Of a DNA stretch of 64,000 nucleotides, positions 48,424-59,986 are shown in pieces. Within the stretch, counting starts at the first letter, position 1, and the number at the start of each line of letters is the position of its first letter. The translations under genes were made by a program, and so were the position numbers. This DNA comes from Betaproteobacteria bacterium (GTDB lineage Bacteria; Pseudomonadota; Gammaproteobacteria; Burkholderiales; Burkholderiaceae). The notes beneath the pieces are model-generated. The model was given only the letters and a program-made list of their open reading frames with translations, made no database searches and had not been told where the DNA came from. The stretch is taken from contig WRHV01000004.1 in the NCBI GenBank assembly GCA_009783065.1, forward strand, positions 27,402 through 91,401, in the 5' to 3' direction.

Positions 48424-49983
48424 TTATTTCGCCTCGGTTATTTCCCATGCACGCGACTGCAATGCTTTGGCATGTTCATCATATTTGGCATCAATGAGCG
48501 CCATTTCGTCATCGGTGACATCTTCAAAACCATTTTCAATCAATTGGCGCGCACGCTCTGTCGGCAAAGAAAGAATAGCGCCAAACTCATCATAAGCAAG
48601 ACTGCCAAAAGCGGCTAATGTCTTAATACCAGCCAGTCCCAGCTTGCCTGCCGTATCCCTATCCATGCCCTCCAAATTAATCAGTTCAGGCTCCATATTA
48701 GCGATGCCTTCTTCAGAAGCAATCGCCTCTGTTACCAGCGCATCCCGTGCGCGAGTACGTAATTCGTTGACTGTTTCCTCATCGAAAGCCTCTATTTCAA
48801 GCATTTCATTGATAGGCACATAGGCAATTTCTTCCAGTGCGGAAAAACCCTCTTCAATCAGGATATCCGCCACTTCCTGGTCAACATTTAACTTGTCCAT
48901 GAAAAGACTGCGAATCCCGGCAGTCTCCATTGCCGACTTGTCAGCCGATTCCTCAGCTGTCATGATGTTGATCTTCCAATTCGTCAATTCAGAAGCAAGA
49001 CGAACATTCTGCCCACTTCTGCCAATAGCGATAGCCAGATTTTCCTCATCGACAATCACATCCATAGCGTGCTGTTCCTCATCAACAACGATAGACGAAA
49101 CATTAGCGGGCGCCAATGCGCCAATCACGAACTGCGCCGGATCTTCCGACCATAGCACAATATCGACACGTTCTCCGCCCAACTCGCTGGTCACAGCCTG
49201 TACCCTTGAACCACGGATACCCACACAAGTTCCTATCGGATCAATACGTTTGTCACTGGTATAAACGGCAATTTTAGCTCGCACACCCGGATCACGCGCG
49301 GCTGACTTAATCTCAAGCAACCCTTGTTCCATCTCAGGCACTTCCAGCTCAAACAACTTGATAATAAATTCCGGAGTCGTACGGGACAAAATAATCTGCT
49401 GTCCTCGTGCATTTCTGTCAACACGCAAAATATAAGCACGAACACGATCGCCTACCCGCACATTTTCCTTAGGAATCATCTGATCTCGCGGCAGACGGGC
49501 TTCGACCTTGCCGGATTCTAAAATGGCGTCACCTCGTTCCATTCTTTTAACCGTACCGGTTACCAGCACATCACCACGCGCGAGGAAATCCGTCAGAATC
49601 TGTTCCCGTTCAGCATCACGGATACGCTGTAAGACAATTTGCTTGGTATCCTGTGCAAAACGGCGACCGAATTCGATCGAATCAATATGCTCCTCAAGAT
49701 AATCACCAACTTCTATGTCAGGAATCTGCTCCTTGGCTTCAAAGTCAAGAATTTCCTGATCTGGCAACTGTAATCCTGCTTCATTAGGAACAACATGCCA
49801 TCGACGGAAAGTTTCAAACTCACCCGTTTTACGATCAATTGCCACCCTGATATCAACATCACCGGGATAACGTTTTTTGGTTGCAAGAGCCAAAGCATGC
49901 TCTAATGCGGTAAGAACAATTTCCTTATCAACATTTTTTTCACGCGCAAGCGCATCAACCAATTGAAGAATTTCGAAACTCAT
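48424..49983 (-). CDS. nusA: transcription termination/antitermination factor NusA
   Basis: 519 residues. The N-terminal RNA-polymerase-binding domain, an S1 domain (roughly 135-200), KH1 and KH2 ([40 protein letters not shown]) and two C-terminal acidic helix-hairpin-helix repeats are present. Overlaps rimP by four bases. NusA controls pausing and termination and is known to regulate its own operon in E. coli, which bears on the leader terminator at 50516-50539. Confidence 0.97.
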   Translation of the reverse strand: MSFEILQLVDALAREKNVDKEIVLTALEHALALATKKRYPGDVDIRVAIDRKTGEFETFRRWHVVPNEAGLQLPDQEILDFEAKEQIPDIEVGDYLEEHIDSIEFGRRFAQDTKQIVLQRIRDAEREQILTDFLARGDVLVTGTVKRMERGDAILESGKVEARLPRDQMIPKENVRVGDRVRAYILRVDRNARGQQIILSRTTPEFIIKLFELEVPEMEQGLLEIKSAARDPGVRAKIAVYTSDKRIDPIGTCVGIRGSRVQAVTSELGGERVDIVLWSEDPAQFVIGALAPANVSSIVVDEEQHAMDVIVDEENLAIAIGRSGQNVRLASELTNWKINIMTAEESADKSAMETAGIRSLFMDKLNVDQEVADILIEEGFSALEEIAYVPINEMLEIEAFDEETVNELRTRARDALVTEAIASEEGIANMEPELINLEGMDRDTAGKLGLAGIKTLAAFGSLAYDEFGAILSLPTERARQLIENGFEDVTDDEMALIDAKYDEHAKALQSRAWEITEAK

Positions 49984-50462
49984 TTTTTTTGGCCTTTAAA
50001 ATTCACCTGCGGCACCAACCGTGCCTTATCCACATCAGAAAGAGAAAAATGCAACAAAGCCGCACCTTCTTTTGTATCAAATTCCAACGTCAGTTCATCT
50101 CCCTGGGGTTCCTGCAATATGCCCTGAAAAATCCGGCGATTTGACATATCCTCAACCGGCATGCGCAATTTAATACTCGCTTCCATGCCCACAAAACGGA
50201 CATAATCCGAGAATCTTTTCAGTGGCCGGTCCAGGCCGGGAGAAGAAACTTCCAGACGTTCATAACTCACATCTTCAACTGTCAGAACATGGGATAACTG
50301 ACGACTTACTATTTCGCAATCACTTACTGTAATGCTGCCTCTGGCAAGCTCTTCCGGAAGAAAATCAATATATACGCGTAACAACCCGCCTGATGCGTGT
50401 TCGACATCAACCAAGTCATAACCGCAACCATTCACGGTTTTTTCAATCAAATTCTGCAACAA
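49980..50462 (-). CDS. rimP: ribosome maturation factor RimP
   Basis: 160 residues with [29 protein letters not shown] and SPGLDRPL motifs, the RimP (YhbC) pattern. The start is a TTG at 50462, with GGAGG eight bases upstream; no ATG fits. It aids 30S assembly. First gene of the nusA-infB operon. Usual upstream neighbours such as rluB are not there; parE lies divergently instead. Confidence 0.93.
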   Translation of the reverse strand: MLQNLIEKTVNGCGYDLVDVEHASGGLLRVYIDFLPEELARGSITVSDCEIVSRQLSHVLTVEDVSYERLEVSSPGLDRPLKRFSDYVRFVGMEASIKLRMPVEDMSNRRIFQGILQEPQGDELTLEFDTKEGAALLHFSLSDVDKARLVPQVNFKGQKK

Positions 50463-50497
50463 ACCTGCCTCCGGTCAGCAGTCTATTCACACTCCCA

Positions 50498-50520
50498 TTT
50501 TTCATTGTTTCAATGAAAAA
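50498..50520 (-). promoter_or_regulatory. second hairpin in the rimP leader
   Basis: A 10-bp stem (arms TTTTTCATTG and CAATGAAAAA, 3-base loop) follows the leader terminator. Its flanking ATGGG could pair with the CCCAT of the terminator arm, giving an alternative structure. Confidence 0.5.
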
Positions 50521-50539
50521 AAAATGGGCGTGCGCCCAT
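50516..50539 (-). terminator. intrinsic terminator in the rimP-nusA-infB leader
   Basis: On the minus strand the arms ATGGGCG and CGCCCAT form a tight stem followed by a run of at least eight T. It lies 54 to 77 bases upstream of the rimP start. As no gene precedes it on that strand, it is probably an attenuator for the operon. Confidence 0.65.
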
Positions 50540-50743
50540 ATTCAAACTTTTTAAAAAATCGTACTAATTCATCATTATATACAATTACATATAAAATCGC
50601 AATATTTTACGCATCATGGTTGGATGAAAATAAATGCTATTCTTTTTGATCTTATTCCTTTTCAATCCTCTTAACTGACTCAGTGTAAAATCGGTTGTTT
50701 TTAATTTTTACTATTTTCGCCGGAAACGAATACGGCTCATCAG

Positions 50744-52723
50744 ATGTCAGAAAAAAATTCCTCATATAACGAATCTTCCATACAAGTTCTAAAAGGGCTT
50801 GAACCTGTCCGTCAGCGCCCAGGCATGTATACACGGACAGAAAGTCCGTTGCACATCCTTACTGAAGTCATTGACAATGCTTCGGATGAAGCTATCGCCG
50901 GTTATGGCAAAAACATTCAGGTAACCCTGCACGCCGATAACAGCATCAGTGTTGAGGATGATGGCAGGGGCATACCTGTTGGCCTTCATCCTGAAGAAAA
51001 CATTCCGACAATTGAAGTTGTTTTCACCCGTCTGCACTCGGGCGGCAAATTCCAAAAAGGAATGGAAAATGCTTATACCTTTTCCGGAGGATTGCATGGT
51101 GTTGGCGTATCCGTCACAAACGCGCTTTCCATCAAAATCGAAGTTTCTATCTGGCGAGAGAAGAAGCTGCATGAAATCACTTTTACTCACGGCGAAGTCA
51201 CGAACCCCCTGAAATCACGCCCACTTTTGCGTGGAGAGAAAAAATCAGGAACAAGAGTCACCATCTGGCCCGACACGAAATATTTTGACAGTGCATCCAT
51301 CCCACTGGGCGAACTTCGGCATTTACTCCGTTCCAAAGCCATTCTTTTGCCCGGGGTTACCGTTTCTCTCCTGGATGAAAAAACAGGAGAAACTGAAACT
51401 TGGCAGTATGAAAACGGTTTTCGCGGGTATCTTTCCGAACAGTTAGGCCTTGAAACCGATGAGGATACAGTTGTCCCCTTATTTGAAGGTGAGCATTATG
51501 TCGGCAATGCCCAGGAAGGTTTTGCTGTTGGCGAAGGCGCTGCCTGGATTGTCGCCTGGACTGCCGAAGGCGCTCTGGTACGCGAATCCTTTGTCAATCT
51601 GATTCCCACTTCTGCCGGCGGCACACATGAAAGCGGGCTGCGAGATGGTTTGTTCAACGCAGTCAAAAATTTTGTTGAAATGCATTCGCTCCTGCCCAAA
51701 GGAATCCGCCTTCTCCCGGAAGATGTCTTTGCACGGGTCTCCTTTCTCCTGTCAGCCAGAGTGCTTGATCCCCAATTTCAGGGGCAAATCAAGGAACGCC
51801 TGAACTCCCGTGATGCAGTCAGACTCGTATCGCACTTTGTCCGCCCTCCCCTCGAATTATGGCTCAACCAAAATGTGGATCAAGGACGCAAATTGGCTGA
51901 TCTCGTTATCCGGCAAGCTCAGTCACGTCTCCGTTCAGCACAAAAGGTTGAAAAAAAGAAATCATCCGGTGTTGCTGTTTTGCCCGGTAAATTAACCGAT
52001 TGCGAATCGACGGATATTTCGAGAAACGAGTTGTTCCTCGTTGAAGGTGACTCAGCCGGGGGTTCGGCAAAAATGGGAAGAAACAAGGAATTCCAGGCCA
52101 TTTTGCCTTTACGCGGCAAAGTTTTGAACTCATGGGAAACAGAAAGAAACCGTTTATTTGCCAATCAGGAAATTCACGATATTTCCGTTGCAATTGGGGT
52201 AGACCCGCATGATATCAAAGACAATCCGGACATCTCTGGCCTGCGTTATGGAAAAATATGCATTCTTTCTGACGCTGATGTGGATGGTTCCCATATTCAA
52301 GTGCTACTCCTGACGCTTTTCTTCCGCCACTTCCCGAAATTGATTGAAAATAAAAATATCTACATTGCCCGCCCCCCTCTCTATCGTGTCGATGTGCCGG
52401 CACGTGGCAAACGGCCTGTGCAAAAACTCTACGCACTGGATGAAAACGAACTTCTAACCATCCGCGACAAACTCCGCAAGGAAGAAGTTAAAGATAACAC
52501 CCTAACCATTTCCCGTTTCAAGGGACTCGGTGAAATGAATGCTGAGCAATTATGGGAAACCACACTAAACCCGGATACCCGTCGACTGCTGCCTGTCACA
52601 CTGGGTGACCTGGGACAGCAAAACTCGGAAAAACGGTTCCAGATGCTGATGGGAAAAGGTGAAGCATCCTCCCGTCGGGCATGGATGGAAGAACACGGAC
52701 ATGAAGCCCAAGCCGATATCTGA
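50744..52723 (+). CDS. parE: DNA topoisomerase IV subunit B
   Basis: 659 residues. A GHKL ATPase domain ([36 protein letters not shown]), a transducer and a TOPRIM domain ([22 protein letters not shown]) are seen. The length without a long insert, and the parC gene 14 bases downstream, show it is ParE rather than GyrB. Decatenates daughter chromosomes. No clear Shine-Dalgarno. Confidence 0.95.
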   Translation: MSEKNSSYNESSIQVLKGLEPVRQRPGMYTRTESPLHILTEVIDNASDEAIAGYGKNIQVTLHADNSISVEDDGRGIPVGLHPEENIPTIEVVFTRLHSGGKFQKGMENAYTFSGGLHGVGVSVTNALSIKIEVSIWREKKLHEITFTHGEVTNPLKSRPLLRGEKKSGTRVTIWPDTKYFDSASIPLGELRHLLRSKAILLPGVTVSLLDEKTGETETWQYENGFRGYLSEQLGLETDEDTVVPLFEGEHYVGNAQEGFAVGEGAAWIVAWTAEGALVRESFVNLIPTSAGGTHESGLRDGLFNAVKNFVEMHSLLPKGIRLLPEDVFARVSFLLSARVLDPQFQGQIKERLNSRDAVRLVSHFVRPPLELWLNQNVDQGRKLADLVIRQAQSRLRSAQKVEKKKSSGVAVLPGKLTDCESTDISRNELFLVEGDSAGGSAKMGRNKEFQAILPLRGKVLNSWETERNRLFANQEIHDISVAIGVDPHDIKDNPDISGLRYGKICILSDADVDGSHIQVLLLTLFFRHFPKLIENKNIYIARPPLYRVDVPARGKRPVQKLYALDENELLTIRDKLRKEEVKDNTLTISRFKGLGEMNAEQLWETTLNPDTRRLLPVTLGDLGQQNSEKRFQMLMGKGEASSRRAWMEEHGHEAQADI

Positions 52724-52737
52724 TAAACCCGATTGAT

Positions 52738-55098
52738 ATGGATATGACACCACAACCTAGTCTCTTTGATCAATTACAAACAGAGAACACGAGCGACGAT
52801 GAGTCACTCATACTCGCCCGTTTTGCTGAACGCGCCTATCTGGATTACGCCATATCAGTCGTCAAGGGACGCGCCCTTCCAGATGTATGCGATGGACAAA
52901 AACCGGTCCAGCGCCGCATCTTGTATGCCATGCATGAACTCGGACTGACAACGGATGCCAAACCGCGAAAATCGGCGGCAGTCGTCGGAGATGTTCTGGG
53001 AAAACTTCATCCGCACGGTGATCAATCGGTCTATGACGCCCTTGTTCGCATGGCACAGGATTTCTCCATGCGCTACCCTCTGATAGACGGTCAGGGCAAT
53101 TTTGGTTCCCGCGACGGCGATGGCGCGGCCGCTATGCGATATACCGAAGCCAGGCTAACGCCTATTGCTGAACTGCTGCTTGATGAAATCAGTCAGGGAA
53201 CGGTTGATTTTGTTTCCAACTACGATGGCTCTTCAGAAGAACCACGTATGCTTCCATCCAGATTGCCTTTGACCCTGTTAAACGGGTCTTCAGGCATTGC
53301 TGTCGGTCTTGCCACTGAAATCCCGCCACATAACCTTTCGGAAATAACGAAAGCGACTATCGCGCTTATCCGCAACCCCAAAATTAGCCATTTGGAACTC
53401 ATGGAGCTGCTTCCCGGACCTGATTTTCCTGGTGGCGGACAGATTATCACCCCTTCGGGGCAGATTGCTGAAATGTATGAAAACGGCCGGGGCAACCTCA
53501 AAGTACGTGCCCGATGGGAAATCGAAGAACTTGCAAAAGGACAGTGGCAAATTGTAGTCAATGAATTGCCTCCAGGCACTTCATCGCAAAAAGTGATGGA
53601 GGAAATCGAGGAAATGACCAATCCCAAAGTACGGCCCGGTAAAAAATCACTAACACCTGAACAAACAACGCTCAGGCAAACCATACTGGGAATACTCGAT
53701 AGCATCCGCGATGAATCAGGTCGGGATGCACCGGTTCGCCTGGTATTTGAACCGCGCTCGAAGCGACAGGACCCGGACGAATTCATGCAAATGCTTCTGA
53801 CGCATACTTCTCTGGAAAATAATACCTCTCTTAATCTTGTCATGATCGGTTTGGATGGGAGACCCCGACAAAAAGGATTGCGTACCATTTTGCAGGAGTG
53901 GATTACATTCCGATTCAACACGGTACGCCGTCGTGCGGAGTGGCGTTTGGGAAGAGTGGATGACCGTATTCATATCCTGGAAGGCAGAGAAACGGTTCTT
54001 CTTCATATCGACCGCGTCATCAGCATTATACGTGAGACGGATGAACCCAAAGAATCGCTTATCAAGACTTTCCACCTGTCCGAGCGACAGGCCGATGACA
54101 TCCTGGAGATTCGCCTTCGCCAGTTGGCCCGTATGGAAAAACTCAAAATCGAACAGGAATTATCTCAATTGCGTGAGGAAAAAAACACGTTGCATGATCT
54201 GCTCAACAACCCTGTTTCCATGAGAAGGCTCATCATCCGTGAAATCGAGGCAGATCAAAAAAAATTCGGCGACCCAAGACGGACTCTCATTGAAGAAGCC
54301 AAGCACGCTTTTATTGAGCCGAAAATGATAGATGAACCAGTCACCATTATTATTTCAGAAAAAGGCTGGATACGCTGCCGTTCAGGGCATGGACACCATC
54401 TCTCGCAGTTAAATTTTAAGGCGGGTGATGCTTTGTATGCCATATTTGAATGCCGCACGACAGATCATCTTCTTGCATTCGGTTCTACGGGCCGCATTTA
54501 TACGGCGGCTGTTCGCCTGCTCCCGAATACACGGGGAGACGGCATACCGATTACCACTTTGATTGAAGTCGCCACGAATGATCAGATCATGCATTATTTT
54601 GCAGGGGCTGCTGAAACGTCACTATTGATATCCACCAGTTCAGGCTATGGTTTTGGCGCAAAAGTAGCCGACATGATCAGCCGGGTTCGCCAAGGCAAAT
54701 TATTCATCAACCTTGAACAAAATGAACAATTGCTTCACCCTCATCTGATTCGTGATGAAGACAAATGGATCGCCTGTTTATCCAGGCAGGGCCGGTTCCT
54801 GCTATTTTCAACAGAAGAACTTCGCTATCTCTCCAATGGCGGTCATGGCGTTATCCTGATGACGCTTGACCCGAAAGAAACTTTGCTGGCCTCACTCCCC
54901 ATTGATGAAACAGGATGTATTATCGTTTGTGTGGCAAAAAATCAGACCCGTCACGAAATCCGGATATCGGGCAACAGCATGGCAGCCTACTCCGGCAAAC
55001 GAGCAAGAAAAGGACGCCTTATCGAATCCCGTTTCAAGCCGGTTAATCTGGAACCCATACCGGTAAAAACAGATTCAACGCATACCACTGAAAAATAG
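52738..55098 (+). CDS. parC: DNA topoisomerase IV subunit A
   Basis: 786 residues. The winged-helix DNA-gate domain carries the catalytic Tyr135 in [10 protein letters not shown]. The segment equivalent to the GyrA quinolone region reads [12 protein letters not shown], with Gln where E. coli has Ser83/Ser80. The C-terminal part shows GAR/GRIY-like beta-pinwheel blades ([12 protein letters not shown]). Forms an operon with parE. Confidence 0.95.
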   Translation: MDMTPQPSLFDQLQTENTSDDESLILARFAERAYLDYAISVVKGRALPDVCDGQKPVQRRILYAMHELGLTTDAKPRKSAAVVGDVLGKLHPHGDQSVYDALVRMAQDFSMRYPLIDGQGNFGSRDGDGAAAMRYTEARLTPIAELLLDEISQGTVDFVSNYDGSSEEPRMLPSRLPLTLLNGSSGIAVGLATEIPPHNLSEITKATIALIRNPKISHLELMELLPGPDFPGGGQIITPSGQIAEMYENGRGNLKVRARWEIEELAKGQWQIVVNELPPGTSSQKVMEEIEEMTNPKVRPGKKSLTPEQTTLRQTILGILDSIRDESGRDAPVRLVFEPRSKRQDPDEFMQMLLTHTSLENNTSLNLVMIGLDGRPRQKGLRTILQEWITFRFNTVRRRAEWRLGRVDDRIHILEGRETVLLHIDRVISIIRETDEPKESLIKTFHLSERQADDILEIRLRQLARMEKLKIEQELSQLREEKNTLHDLLNNPVSMRRLIIREIEADQKKFGDPRRTLIEEAKHAFIEPKMIDEPVTIIISEKGWIRCRSGHGHHLSQLNFKAGDALYAIFECRTTDHLLAFGSTGRIYTAAVRLLPNTRGDGIPITTLIEVATNDQIMHYFAGAAETSLLISTSSGYGFGAKVADMISRVRQGKLFINLEQNEQLLHPHLIRDEDKWIACLSRQGRFLLFSTEELRYLSNGGHGVILMTLDPKETLLASLPIDETGCIIVCVAKNQTRHEIRISGNSMAAYSGKRARKGRLIESRFKPVNLEPIPVKTDSTHTTEK

Positions 55099-55119
55099 TC
55101 TTGTTTTACAGAAACATCA

Positions 55120-55159
55120 AAACATAAAATCCAGCTCGCCATGACTGGATTTTATGTTT
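55120..55159. terminator. terminator between parC and the RidA-like gene
   Basis: A perfect 15-bp stem (arms AAACATAAAATCCAG and CTGGATTTTATGTTT) with a 10-base loop in a convergent gap. Usable from both sides, with A/T-rich flanks rather than long T-runs. Confidence 0.75.
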
Positions 55160-55172
55160 CATGACAAAAAAA

Positions 55173-55634
55173 TCATTCAATCTCTGCAATCATTTCCATT
55201 TCAATACAGGCTCCTGTTGGAATCTGTGCCACACCAAACGCGGAACGCGCATGGCGTCCTTTTTGTCCGAAAATTTCTACCAATAATTCGGAAGCGCCAT
55301 TTGTGACAAGATGATGGTCTGTAAAATCCCCAGTCGAATTCACCAGACTTAAAACCTTAACAATCTTTTTGACACGATTGAGATTGCCGCCACAGGCTTC
55401 CTGTAAGGTCGCCATCATGTCAATCGCAATATTGCGGGCAGCAATACGTCCCTCTTCAACCGAAATGTTTTTGCCAAATTGGCCAACATGCGGTTGACCA
55501 TTTTTTTTTGCAATATGTCCGGAGAGATACACCGTGTTGCCTGTCTGGGCATACATAACATAAGCTGCAACAGGTTGTGCAACCTGGGGCAACTCGATTT
55601 GCAACGCCTTCAATTTTTCATAACAAGACATCAT
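55173..55634 (-). CDS. RidA-family (YjgF/L-PSP) protein
   Basis: 153 residues. The Rid core is visible in VYLSGHIAKKNGQPHVGQFG, ARNIAIDMMATLQEACGGNLNRVKKIVKVLSLVNST and the C-terminal RHARSAFGVAQIPTGACIEMEMIAEI. The Arg of ARSAFGV corresponds to the one RidA uses to deaminate 2-aminoacrylate. The length and the YVMYAQTGNTVYLSG start fit a Rid subgroup longer than true RidA. Exact substrate not known. Confidence 0.9.
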   Translation of the reverse strand: MMSCYEKLKALQIELPQVAQPVAAYVMYAQTGNTVYLSGHIAKKNGQPHVGQFGKNISVEEGRIAARNIAIDMMATLQEACGGNLNRVKKIVKVLSLVNSTGDFTDHHLVTNGASELLVEIFGQKGRHARSAFGVAQIPTGACIEMEMIAEIE

Positions 55635-56017
55635 TTATTCCCGTTTAACGTTATTTCAAACTTACCGCCCGAAATATACAAAACTCAAAATAATTTATTA
55701 CAACTCAAATTCAGATAAACCGATAAAATTTCCTATCTGTAAAATCTTTACTATTATCCGTTATTTAAAAAAACTGATCCAGAAGAAAGCCGTCTGTTTT
55801 AAGAATAAATCAATTAAACATGAACCCATGCGCTGCCTCTGGCAAAATAGGCAACCGGAACCCATCATACAGAATATGATAAATGAACGCCTGTTCCCAA
55901 CCTCATTTATAAAAATTGATTATTCTCTCAGATCAAAAAAATGAAATAGATGCTTTAAAACAACAGATCAGAAGAAAAAAACCATGAATAAAAATAGTTT
56001 GTTCAGATCAAAGTAAT
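55635..56017. other. 383-base AT-rich spacer before the PIN-domain gene
   Basis: No gene or RNA recognised. An open frame of 19 codons starting near 55819 has no good ribosome site. No antitoxin-like open frame precedes the PIN gene. Confidence 0.4.
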
Positions 56018-56470
56018 ATGTCCACCTGTAACGTCATTCTTGATACTAATGTCTGCCTGGATTTGTTCGTTTTTCATGATGTCCGCTGTCATGAACTGAT
56101 GCAAATGCTAAAGAACCGGATTATCAATGCCATCACGCGAAAAGACTGTCGCGATGAATGGCTGCGCGTTCTCACTTATCCTCTCTTGTCGCTGAATAAC
56201 CATACCCAGGAAAAAAGTATCATTGAATATGATAAGGCCGTACTCTGTTGCGATTTCGAAAGCAAAAATTATGCTTCTCTCCCCATGTGCAAGGATCAGG
56301 ATGACCAGAAATTTCTAGAATTGGCTTATGATGCGCAGGCAAAATTTCTGATTACAAAAGATAAAGCCTTATTAAAATTATCCGGGAAAACTAAAAAACG
56401 ACAACTTTTCCACATTATCAAACCAGAACAATCACATCTTATATCAGCTACACTTAAACCTGTTATTTGA
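56018..56470 (+). CDS. PIN-domain protein (COG1569-type putative toxin)
   Basis: 150 residues. The PIN acidic residues are visible: ILDTNVCLDLF (Asp), the Asp/Glu of RKDCRDEWLRVL and the acidic CKDQDDQKFLELA with DAQAKFLITKDKALL. This is the PIN group often labelled 'putative toxin component', usually found without an obvious antitoxin. Probably an RNase. Flanked by an AT-rich spacer and an H-NS-like gene, which suggests an acquired islet. Confidence 0.85.
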   Translation: MSTCNVILDTNVCLDLFVFHDVRCHELMQMLKNRIINAITRKDCRDEWLRVLTYPLLSLNNHTQEKSIIEYDKAVLCCDFESKNYASLPMCKDQDDQKFLELAYDAQAKFLITKDKALLKLSGKTKKRQLFHIIKPEQSHLISATLKPVI

Positions 56471-56622
56471 TAATATTTAAAAAATATCTTTCTTTCTATT
56501 CCGTTTTTTTATTATTCGTATACAATCTAAAATTGTTCATGTTCATTATTTACTTTTTCAATATTTTTCACGATAGAAAAATTTGTTGAAAAAATAGATT
56601 TCGTCTTATTGATAGGATAAAT

Positions 56623-56910
56623 ATGTCAACATACAAGCAAATACAGGATCAGATTAAACATCTACAACAACAGGCAGAAGAATTAAGAAAAAAAGAACTC
56701 AGTAATGCTATTAGCCAGATCAAAACCATTATGGCAGAGTATGGTATTACGGTTTCAGATCTCGGCAACGGTAAAAAGAAAGGGACCAAGACAAAAGTGC
56801 CTCTAGCACCTAAGTACCGGAATCCGACAACCGGAGAAACATGGTCAGGCCGAGGCAAAGCCCCAAAATGGATTGAACAGAAAAACAAGGACAAATACTT
56901 AATTAAGTAA
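56623..56910 (+). CDS. H-NS-family DNA-binding protein
   Basis: 95 residues. An N-terminal coiled-coil (IQDQIKHLQQQAEELRKKELSNAISQIKTIMAEYGIT) and a C-terminal DNA-binding domain with YRNPTTGETWSGRGKAPKWIE, the betaproteobacterial H-NS form. It binds AT-rich DNA and silences acquired genes. AGGA lies six bases before the ATG; a strong terminator follows. Confidence 0.92.
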   Translation: MSTYKQIQDQIKHLQQQAEELRKKELSNAISQIKTIMAEYGITVSDLGNGKKKGTKTKVPLAPKYRNPTTGETWSGRGKAPKWIEQKNKDKYLIK

Positions 56911-56927
56911 TCTCCCTTCTGATACTT

Positions 56928-56968
56928 AAAAAGGAATAATCATCCAATAACCATGATTATTCCTTTTT
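56928..56968 (+). terminator. terminator of the H-NS-like gene
   Basis: A 16-bp stem (arms AAAAAGGAATAATCAT and ATGATTATTCCTTTTT, 9-base loop) ending in a T-run. Confidence 0.88.
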
Positions 56969-57046
56969 TATTAAAAATATCCCCCTTCTGATATCATGGC
57001 TGTTTAATACATGCCGCAATCAGGTCTGATCTTCTCTTCCTCCTTC

Positions 57047-57080
57047 TTTTAAGTATTTTCATTTCTGAAAATACTTAAAA
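57047..57080. repeat. perfect 15-bp AT-rich inverted repeat
   Basis: Arms TTTTAAGTATTTTCA and TGAAAATACTTAAAA with a 4-base loop. It lies between the H-NS-like gene and pepN. It could be a second terminator or a protein-binding palindrome. Confidence 0.7.
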
Positions 57081-57144
57081 ATAAATGTTTGCTTTATATC
57101 TTGTGAGAAATTACTCTGCTTGAGATCGATGTTAAAACACAAAG

Positions 57145-57168
57145 AATGTTGCTAAAAATGTTGCTAAA
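57145..57168. repeat. tandem 12-base direct repeat
   Basis: Two head-to-tail copies of AATGTTGCTAAA upstream of pepN. It could be slippage or part of a former attachment region. Confidence 0.6.
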
Positions 57169-57278
57169 AATAACCATTTTGATGTTTTAATGTAAAGACA
57201 CTAAATGGTCCAAAACCTTTTATTCTGGCCATAGCACATTTAAACTTATAAATGTTTGCCTACATAAAAAATCAAACC

Positions 57279-59960
57279 ATGAAATCTCGCACACGACAAA
57301 CCGTTTACCGCAAACATTACAACCCACCTTCGTTTCTTGCCAATACCGTTGATCTGGTTTTTGATCTGAATCCGGCGCAAACCCACGTGATAGCAAAAAC
57401 AGAGTTGATTCATAATCCCGGCGCAAAAAATACTGACATTGTGTTGTATGGCGAAGATCTGGAACTCGTAAGAATATCGCTCAACGATACTCAATTAAAG
57501 CCCAGGGAATATACGCTAAAAAACGGGATGCTTCGTATTGCAAAAGGACCGGAAATTGCGCATCTGGAAATAGAAACGATTATCAGGCCTGAAAAAAATA
57601 CAGCCTTGATGGGACTGTATATGTCCAATGGCAATTTTTTCACACAATGCGAAGCAGAAGGATTCAGAAAAATCACTTATTTTCCTGACCGGCCTGATGT
57701 CATGGCCAAATATACAGTCACACTAAAGGCAAATAAAAAGAAGTTTCCTGTTCTTCTTTCTAATGGCAACCTTGTTGAAGAAGGAAACCTTCCACGTGGC
57801 CGTCATTATGCGAAATGGGAAGATCCCTTTAACAAGCCTTCCTATCTATTTGCCATAGTCGCCGGCAAACTGGCATGTCATGAGGAAGCATTCACGCTGG
57901 CTTCCGGACGCCGTGTCCTGCTTCAAGTCTGGGTTGAAGCAGGCAATCTGGATAAGACTGCCCACGCTATGGAATCTCTCAAGCACAGCATCCACTGGGA
58001 TGAAAAACGATACGGACTGGAGCTTGATCTTGATAGATTCATGATCGTGGCTGTCGGCGACTTTAATATGGGCGCTATGGAAAATAAGGGATTGAACATC
58101 TTCAATACCCGATTTATTCTTGCTAATCCTAAACTTGCGACTGATACGGATTATGTCAATATCGAATCTGTCGTCGGTCACGAATATTTTCATAACTGGA
58201 CCGGAAACCGTGTAACATGCCGCGACTGGTTCCAGCTTTCTTTAAAAGAAGGCCTGACTGTATTTCGCGACCAGGAATTTTCAGCGGATCGCATCGGAAC
58301 TGAAAGCGGACGAGCCATTAAGCGCATAGAAGACATCCGTATCCTGCGCCAACATCAATTCCCAGAAGACGCAGGCGCAACCGCTCATCCGGTGCGGCCA
58401 GACTCATACGAAGAAATCAATAACTTTTACACCGTAACAATCTATGAAAAAGGCGCGGAAATTGTCCGCATGATCCAAACCCTCCTCGGAGTGGATGGTT
58501 TTAGAAAAGGCATGGATCTCTATTTCCAACGTCATGACGGTCAGGCTGTAACATGCAATGATTTTCTGGCAGCCATGGCTGATGCAAACAAACAGGACCT
58601 GACGCAATTTGAAAACTGGTACAGCCAGGCCGGCACACCGCGTGTCAAACTCCGATCCCGATACAATCGAAAAACACAATCTCTTAAACTTTTATTCTCC
58701 CAATTCTGTCCTCCCACACCCGGACAAAACAGAAAACGACCTTGTCTTATTCCGATTGCACTTGGCCTGCTCGATCAAAAGGGCATCAGCATACCCATCA
58801 AAAGCAATGACCCTGCCATTCGGAAAAACCTCTCTGACGCAGCACCAGAAACCGTCTTACTGGAATTAACCCAAAAATCACAGGTTTTCACACTAACCGA
58901 CATTCCTGAAAAGCCTGTCATATCCGCTTTACGCAATTTTTCTGCCCCTGTCATTTTTGAATATGAACAGTCAGATGAAGAACTCGCGCTTTTACTCTCC
59001 GCCGACCCCGATGCCTTTAACCGATGGGAAGCAGGACAACGCCTGGCTTTGCGTCATCTCATAAAATTGACTCAAGATGCACAAAACCAAAAGCCGTTGG
59101 AACTCGATCCGGCTGTTATTCATGCCTTTCGCTCCGTTTTAAGTGATACATCTTTAGATCCGGCTTTCCGTTCACTTGCCTTGACCCTCCCAACAGAAAT
59201 GATGATTGCCGAGGAAATGGAAGAAATTGATCCTCAAGCGATATACCAGGCATGGCATTTCATGCAAAAAACGTTCTCCCATACCATGCGCGAAGAATGG
59301 CTCAATATTTACAATACGATACAGATACCCAAACCATATCGTCCTGAACCCTGCGATATTGGAAAACGCAGCCTAAAAAATCTCGCCCTTTCCAACCTGA
59401 TGAAACTGGACGACAAAAAATTGACGCCACTGGCAGCCACTCAATATGATCATGCTGACAATATGACAGACAAGCTCGCTGCTCTCACCGCCCTTGTGCA
59501 CGCCAACAATCATGCGTCTAAAACGGAGGCGACCCGCTGCCTGCGCCATTTTTATCATGAATTCCGATCAGAACCTCTCGTTGTCGACAAGTGGTTCACC
59601 CTGCAAGCAACCTCTCCAGGAACAGATGTATCAGCAATCCGTAAACTGGCAAAGCATCCATTATTCACATTAAAAAACCCGAATCGCGTCAGAAGCTTGA
59701 TTTTTGGTTTTTGTATGAACAATATGGCACAATTCCATATAAAAGACAGGAGCGGTTATGACTTCTGGGCTGAAAACGTCCTGGCACTTGACAAAATCAA
59801 CCCGCAAATCGCAGCACGACTCTCCCGTTCGCTTATACAGCATAATCGCTATATACCTGAACTAAAAAAACAGGCTAGGAAAACACTGAAACAGATTGCT
59901 TCGCACAAATTATCAAAAGATACCGGAGAAATCATTAATAAAATATTGGCGACGTCATAA
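57279..59960 (+). CDS. pepN: membrane alanyl aminopeptidase N
   Basis: 893 residues, M1 family. GAMEN and the zinc motif [27 protein letters not shown] (HExxHx18E) are present, followed by the C-terminal helical ARM-like domain. It removes N-terminal residues from peptides in the cytoplasm. I start at Met 57279 ([17 protein letters not shown]) by family fit; the upstream ATG at 57252 is equally open and neither has a clear ribosome site. Confidence 0.93.
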   Translation: MKSRTRQTVYRKHYNPPSFLANTVDLVFDLNPAQTHVIAKTELIHNPGAKNTDIVLYGEDLELVRISLNDTQLKPREYTLKNGMLRIAKGPEIAHLEIETIIRPEKNTALMGLYMSNGNFFTQCEAEGFRKITYFPDRPDVMAKYTVTLKANKKKFPVLLSNGNLVEEGNLPRGRHYAKWEDPFNKPSYLFAIVAGKLACHEEAFTLASGRRVLLQVWVEAGNLDKTAHAMESLKHSIHWDEKRYGLELDLDRFMIVAVGDFNMGAMENKGLNIFNTRFILANPKLATDTDYVNIESVVGHEYFHNWTGNRVTCRDWFQLSLKEGLTVFRDQEFSADRIGTESGRAIKRIEDIRILRQHQFPEDAGATAHPVRPDSYEEINNFYTVTIYEKGAEIVRMIQTLLGVDGFRKGMDLYFQRHDGQAVTCNDFLAAMADANKQDLTQFENWYSQAGTPRVKLRSRYNRKTQSLKLLFSQFCPPTPGQNRKRPCLIPIALGLLDQKGISIPIKSNDPAIRKNLSDAAPETVLLELTQKSQVFTLTDIPEKPVISALRNFSAPVIFEYEQSDEELALLLSADPDAFNRWEAGQRLALRHLIKLTQDAQNQKPLELDPAVIHAFRSVLSDTSLDPAFRSLALTLPTEMMIAEEMEEIDPQAIYQAWHFMQKTFSHTMREEWLNIYNTIQIPKPYRPEPCDIGKRSLKNLALSNLMKLDDKKLTPLAATQYDHADNMTDKLAALTALVHANNHASKTEATRCLRHFYHEFRSEPLVVDKWFTLQATSPGTDVSAIRKLAKHPLFTLKNPNRVRSLIFGFCMNNMAQFHIKDRSGYDFWAENVLALDKINPQIAARLSRSLIQHNRYIPELKKQARKTLKQIASHKLSKDTGEIINKILATS

Positions 59961-59986
59961 GAAAGCCGGATCAAACAGGAAAAATC

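Larger units (their letters stand above)
56911..57278. other. 368-base spacer with repeats between the H-NS-like gene and pepN
   Basis: Holds the terminator at 56928-56968, the 11-base direct repeat CCCTTCTGATA at 56914 and 56983, a perfect 15-bp hairpin at 57047-57080 and a 12-base tandem repeat at 57145-57168. No gene recognised. Confidence 0.5.

Noticed and set aside
50660..50743. Search for a parE promoter
   Set aside because: TAAAAT and TACTAT occur, but no -35 box at suitable spacing could be matched, so I list none.
53220..53921. 233-codon minus-strand frame inside parC
   Set aside because: Antisense to a well-conserved ParC core; Ser/Arg-rich without motifs.
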